The position numbers were made by a program, and so were the translations under genes. The notes below the pieces were generated by a model, which made no database searches, had not been told where the DNA came from, and saw nothing but the letters and a program-made list of their open reading frames with translations. From JABJOR01 sp965603075 (lineage in GTDB: Bacteria > Pseudomonadota > Alphaproteobacteria > Rhodospirillales > Casp-alpha2), in the NCBI GenBank assembly GCA_965603075.1, contig CBFDBO010000001.1:62001-126000 (forward strand): 64,000 nucleotides of DNA, given 5' to 3'. This document shows positions 61,265-64,000 of this stretch, in pieces (the first letter of the stretch is position 1; the number at the start of each line of letters is the position of its first letter).

Positions 61265-61308
61265 CCTTGATTTTTTTCACTTTTTCTTCCAATTTAGACG
61301 AATCAAGG
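61265..61308. repeat. 8-bp inverted repeat upstream of lptG
   Basis: CCTTGATT (61265-61272) and AATCAAGG (61301-61308) are exact inverted arms around 28 T-rich bases in the gap between the dehydrogenase and lptG genes. The loop is too long for a normal terminator, but a terminator for the upstream operon or a binding site is possible. Confidence 0.35.
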
Positions 61309-61422
61309 TGAATCTTAACAAAAACATCATAGCAATTGTTTATTCTTAGAGGCATCGTTTCATCATTATTGAGATGAATGCGGTGTTGATCACAGTATAT
61401 AACATGATTCAAGGGTTACGAA

Positions 61423-62523
61423 ATGCGGCTGTCATCTACCTTATCGGTCTATATCGGACGACAATTCCTAATGAACTTTTTGGGATTGCTGGGCGTGATA
61501 CTGCTAATCGTATTGTTATTTGACACCATTGAGATTCTACGCCGCACCCATTCTCGTCACAACGTTACCTTTGATATTATCATACAATTGGCAATGTTGA
61601 AGTTACCCTATATGGGACAACAAATATTTCCCTTTGCTGCACTGTTTGGGGGTATGCTGACATTCTGGCGTTTGGCGAGACATCAAGAGCTTATCGTTAC
61701 CCGCGCCGCAGGGATTTCTGCGTGGCAATTTTTACTACCCGTCATCAGCGTTGGGTTTCTTCTCGGGGTTTTTCAAACAACAGCGCTCAATCATTTGGCA
61801 TCAATCACCTTAAGTAATTACGAGCGATCAGAAGCATTATTATTTAAGGGCGGTCGTAATTTGCTGGAAATTGGTAAATCAGGCGTTTGGTTACGGCAAT
61901 CAAACCCCCAAGGCCAGGCCGTTATAAAAGCATCACGGATCATAACCGAAGGTAAATCAGTCACATTATTCGGTATCACTGTTTTTCTCTTTAAAGGAAA
62001 TGATCAGTTCCATCAGCGCTTTGATGCCAGTACAGCCTCTTTAGAAGATGGCTTTTGGCACATTAAAAAGGCAAGGATACAAACGCCTGAAGAAACCTCT
62101 ATTGCTGAAGAGACGATGTGGCTGGAAACTGATTTAACATTCGACAGCATTCAAGATAGTTTCGCCTCCCCCGAGACCATGTCTTTTTGGTCATTGCCGA
62201 GTTTTGTGAGCCAACTTGAAGAGGCTGGATTTTCCGCTGTTCGCCACCGACTTTATTTACATTCATTATTATCGGCTCCCTTGCTGATGTGCGCTATGGT
62301 CTTAATTTCAGCGACGTTCACACTGCGTCATGGAAGACGCGGTAGTACTGTTTTCGTTATTACGGGGGGTGTTCTGACGGGTTTTGTTTTATATTTCTTT
62401 ACGGACATTGTTTTTGCTCTTGGACAGACCGACACAATTCCGGTAATTCTCGCTGCGTGGACACCTTCCGGGGTGGCGACGCTCCTTGGATTAACAACAT
62501 TGCTTCATTTGGAAGATGGATAA
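61423..62523 (+). CDS. lptG: LPS export permease LptG
   Basis: LptG with LptF and LptB extracts LPS from the inner membrane and hands it to LptC/LptA. The 366-residue protein has three membrane helices at each end (about 10-35, 58-80, 98-120; 280-300, 310-332, 340-360) and a periplasmic beta-jellyroll between them. The start MRLSSTLSVYIGRQFLMNFL and LLFDTIEILRR are LptG-type. lptD begins 11 bases after its stop. The partner lptF, which usually precedes it, is not here. Confidence 0.93.
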   Translation: MRLSSTLSVYIGRQFLMNFLGLLGVILLIVLLFDTIEILRRTHSRHNVTFDIIIQLAMLKLPYMGQQIFPFAALFGGMLTFWRLARHQELIVTRAAGISAWQFLLPVISVGFLLGVFQTTALNHLASITLSNYERSEALLFKGGRNLLEIGKSGVWLRQSNPQGQAVIKASRIITEGKSVTLFGITVFLFKGNDQFHQRFDASTASLEDGFWHIKKARIQTPEETSIAEETMWLETDLTFDSIQDSFASPETMSFWSLPSFVSQLEEAGFSAVRHRLYLHSLLSAPLLMCAMVLISATFTLRHGRRGSTVFVITGGVLTGFVLYFFTDIVFALGQTDTIPVILAAWTPSGVATLLGLTTLLHLEDG

Positions 62524-62534
62524 TTCGACCTGAT

Positions 62535-64000
62535 ATGATAAAGACTTTTCTGTATACGGGTGACCTAAACCTACCTTCATTTCGACAGCTAATATTACAG
62601 CTTAGTTGTATGATGATAGTGTTTCTAGGTGTGATGCAGCCTGCGCTGTCACAAAACGTTGAAAATCCCCCCATAAATTTTTCAGCCAATGAAATGGATT
62701 TCGATAAAAACCTCAACATCGTTACGGCGAGAGGTAATGTTGAGGTCACCCATAATCAACGCACTATGATTGCTGATACCATTAGCTTTAATCAAAAATC
62801 AAATGTGCTTACAGCAACAGGTAATATCACTTTATTGGAACCCAGTGGTGATGTTATCTTCGCCGAACATCTTGAAATGTCCGGTGATTTTAAAGACGGA
62901 ATTATTGCCAATATTCGCATTATCCTCAGTGACACATCACGCATAGCCGCAAACGGAGCACGTCGCACGAATGGCGACATGGATATGCGTAAAGCCGTTT
63001 ACACCCCTTGTAGAGCTTGTGAGGAAGATCCTACTCGTCCACCGCTTTGGCAAATCAAAGCCGTTAAAATCTTTCATGATAGTTCACTACAAACGATTGA
63101 ATATAATGATGCTTGGTTGGAAGTAGCGGGCGTCCCAGTTCTCTATACACCTTACCTAACCCATCCAGATCCGACCGTTAAACGTGAGACGGGTCTTTTG
63201 GCGCCCACATTTGTCAACTCATCCGAATTAGGTTTTGGTATACGGGCGCCGTATTTCATTAATATTTCAGAACAAACCGATATGACCGTTACGCCTGTTG
63301 CTTACTCTGATCAAGGGGGCGGGCTTATTACAGAATACCGAGACTTCCCCAATGATGGAGAGTTATTTATCGAAGCCAGTTTAATGGCGGAAGATACCAA
63401 CGATAAAAATGGTCACCTCGACAGTTATGGTCGGTTTAATATCGACCAATCTTGGCGCTGGGGGATTGATGCTAAATATACCTCAGAGGATACATATTTA
63501 AGACGTTATGGTTTCTCTAGTCCACAAACCTTAACCAGTAATTTGTATGCTGAAGGATTTAGACAACGTAATTACATGCGCGCTGAGACACTTTATTTTC
63601 AAGGCTTAAAGGCTGAAGATAATCAAGACAACATTCCAATTATTGCCCCACTTATTACGTTCAATCACAAAGGTACGCCGGATGATTTTGGTGGGCAAAC
63701 TACATTCGATGCTAATTTTGTCTCATTGATGCGCGAAGATGGCGTTGACCTAAATCGACTTTCATTACGTCCTGGTTGGGAAGCAAATTACGTTTCCAGT
63801 TTTGGGGAAGCCTATAAACTATCCCTAAACTTGGATACTGATCTCTACCATATCAGCAATTTCACACCCGATGGAATGGAAGAGTTCACAGGCTTCACAG
63901 GACGAGTCGTCCCCCAAGCAAAGCTTGATTGGCGCCTCCCGATGGTAAATCAATCCGGAAAATTCCATCAACTATTTGAACCAACAGCTTCACTTGTTGT
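62535..64000 (+). CDS. lptD: LPS assembly outer-membrane protein LptD, N-terminal part
   Basis: The frame opens at ATG 62535 and stays open past the end of the window (488 codons visible). It begins with a signal peptide (about 20-40, ending QPALSQN), then an OstA/LptA-like jellyroll domain (INFSANEMDFDKNLNIVTAR, GNVEVTHNQRTMIADTISF), the cysteine pair TPCRACEED, and DAWLEVAGVPVLYTPYLTHP before the barrel. LptD with LptE inserts LPS into the outer leaflet; its cysteines form disulfides needed for assembly. It is coupled to lptG. Confidence 0.93.
   Translation, partial: MIKTFLYTGDLNLPSFRQLILQLSCMMIVFLGVMQPALSQNVENPPINFSANEMDFDKNLNIVTARGNVEVTHNQRTMIADTISFNQKSNVLTATGNITLLEPSGDVIFAEHLEMSGDFKDGIIANIRIILSDTSRIAANGARRTNGDMDMRKAVYTPCRACEEDPTRPPLWQIKAVKIFHDSSLQTIEYNDAWLEVAGVPVLYTPYLTHPDPTVKRETGLLAPTFVNSSELGFGIRAPYFINISEQTDMTVTPVAYSDQGGGLITEYRDFPNDGELFIEASLMAEDTNDKNGHLDSYGRFNIDQSWRWGIDAKYTSEDTYLRRYGFSSPQTLTSNLYAEGFRQRNYMRAETLYFQGLKAEDNQDNIPIIAPLITFNHKGTPDDFGGQTTFDANFVSLMREDGVDLNRLSLRPGWEANYVSSFGEAYKLSLNLDTDLYHISNFTPDGMEEFTGFTGRVVPQAKLDWRLPMVNQSGKFHQLFEPTASLV

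Noticed and set aside
1..64000. tRNA, rRNA, CRISPR arrays, transposases, integrases or prophage genes
   Set aside because: I found no repeat-spacer pattern, T-arm/acceptor folds, or matching protein motifs anywhere in the window.

Overview
The window looks like chromosomal DNA of a free-living, probably marine alphaproteobacterium, most likely related to Rhodospirillales. I base this on gene-order blocks that recur in that class: pdxH / dnaJ-like / fabI / aroC; tlyA-dxs-ispA-xseB; purM-purN divergent from DUF2066-perM-hdaA; rnd; holC-pepA; and lptG-lptD. MttB-type methyltransferase and TRAP transport genes suit a marine heterotroph. I see no rRNA, tRNA, CRISPR array, prophage or insertion sequence.

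Layout. 1-5.3 kb: the end of an outer-membrane beta-barrel protein, a frameshifted zinc-ribbon gene, a SRAP protein, a class-III aminotransferase, an MFS transporter and a tandem universal stress protein. 5.4-11.4 kb: CDF metal transporter, pdxH, a glycine-zipper lipoprotein, a J-domain protein, fabI, aroC, a YpeA-like acetyltransferase and a GFA-family protein. 11.4-16.4 kb (minus strand): isoprenoid precursor genes dxs and ispA with tlyA, xseB and a histone-deacetylase-like enzyme. 16.5-28.6 kb: an orphan efflux adaptor facing a LuxR regulator, an ETHE1-rhodanese fusion, a coupled HTH/helical pair, a ROK kinase, a degenerate GGDEF gene behind a textbook sigma-54 promoter, a histidine-rich protein, a SPOR lipoprotein and a chemoreceptor. 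28.7-48.7 kb: mostly housekeeping genes (aspS, ABC-F, ndk, purM/purN, DUF2066-perM-hdaA, rnd, holC, pepA), plus a degenerate GGDEF-EAL protein and several transporters.

48.9-57.8 kb is the most interesting part. All three components of the functionally obscure AmmeMemoRadiSam system are present: a radical SAM enzyme and a Memo-AMMECR1 fusion. They sit with a guanidino-group hydrolase/amidinotransferase, a non-pyrrolysine MttB-family methyltransferase, a DUF2892 membrane protein and a complete TRAP transporter. A decayed 19-codon fragment of a second radical SAM gene lies between them, along with two long inverted repeats. I infer, without proof, a locus for import and breakdown of a methylated amine or guanidine compound. 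It lies between pepA and lptG, where many alphaproteobacteria carry lptF; no lptF is visible here.

58.0-64.0 kb: a cysQ-like phosphatase, a Sua5-type tsaC and an FAD-linked 2-hydroxyacid dehydrogenase in one tight operon, then lptG and the first 488 codons of lptD, which runs off the window.
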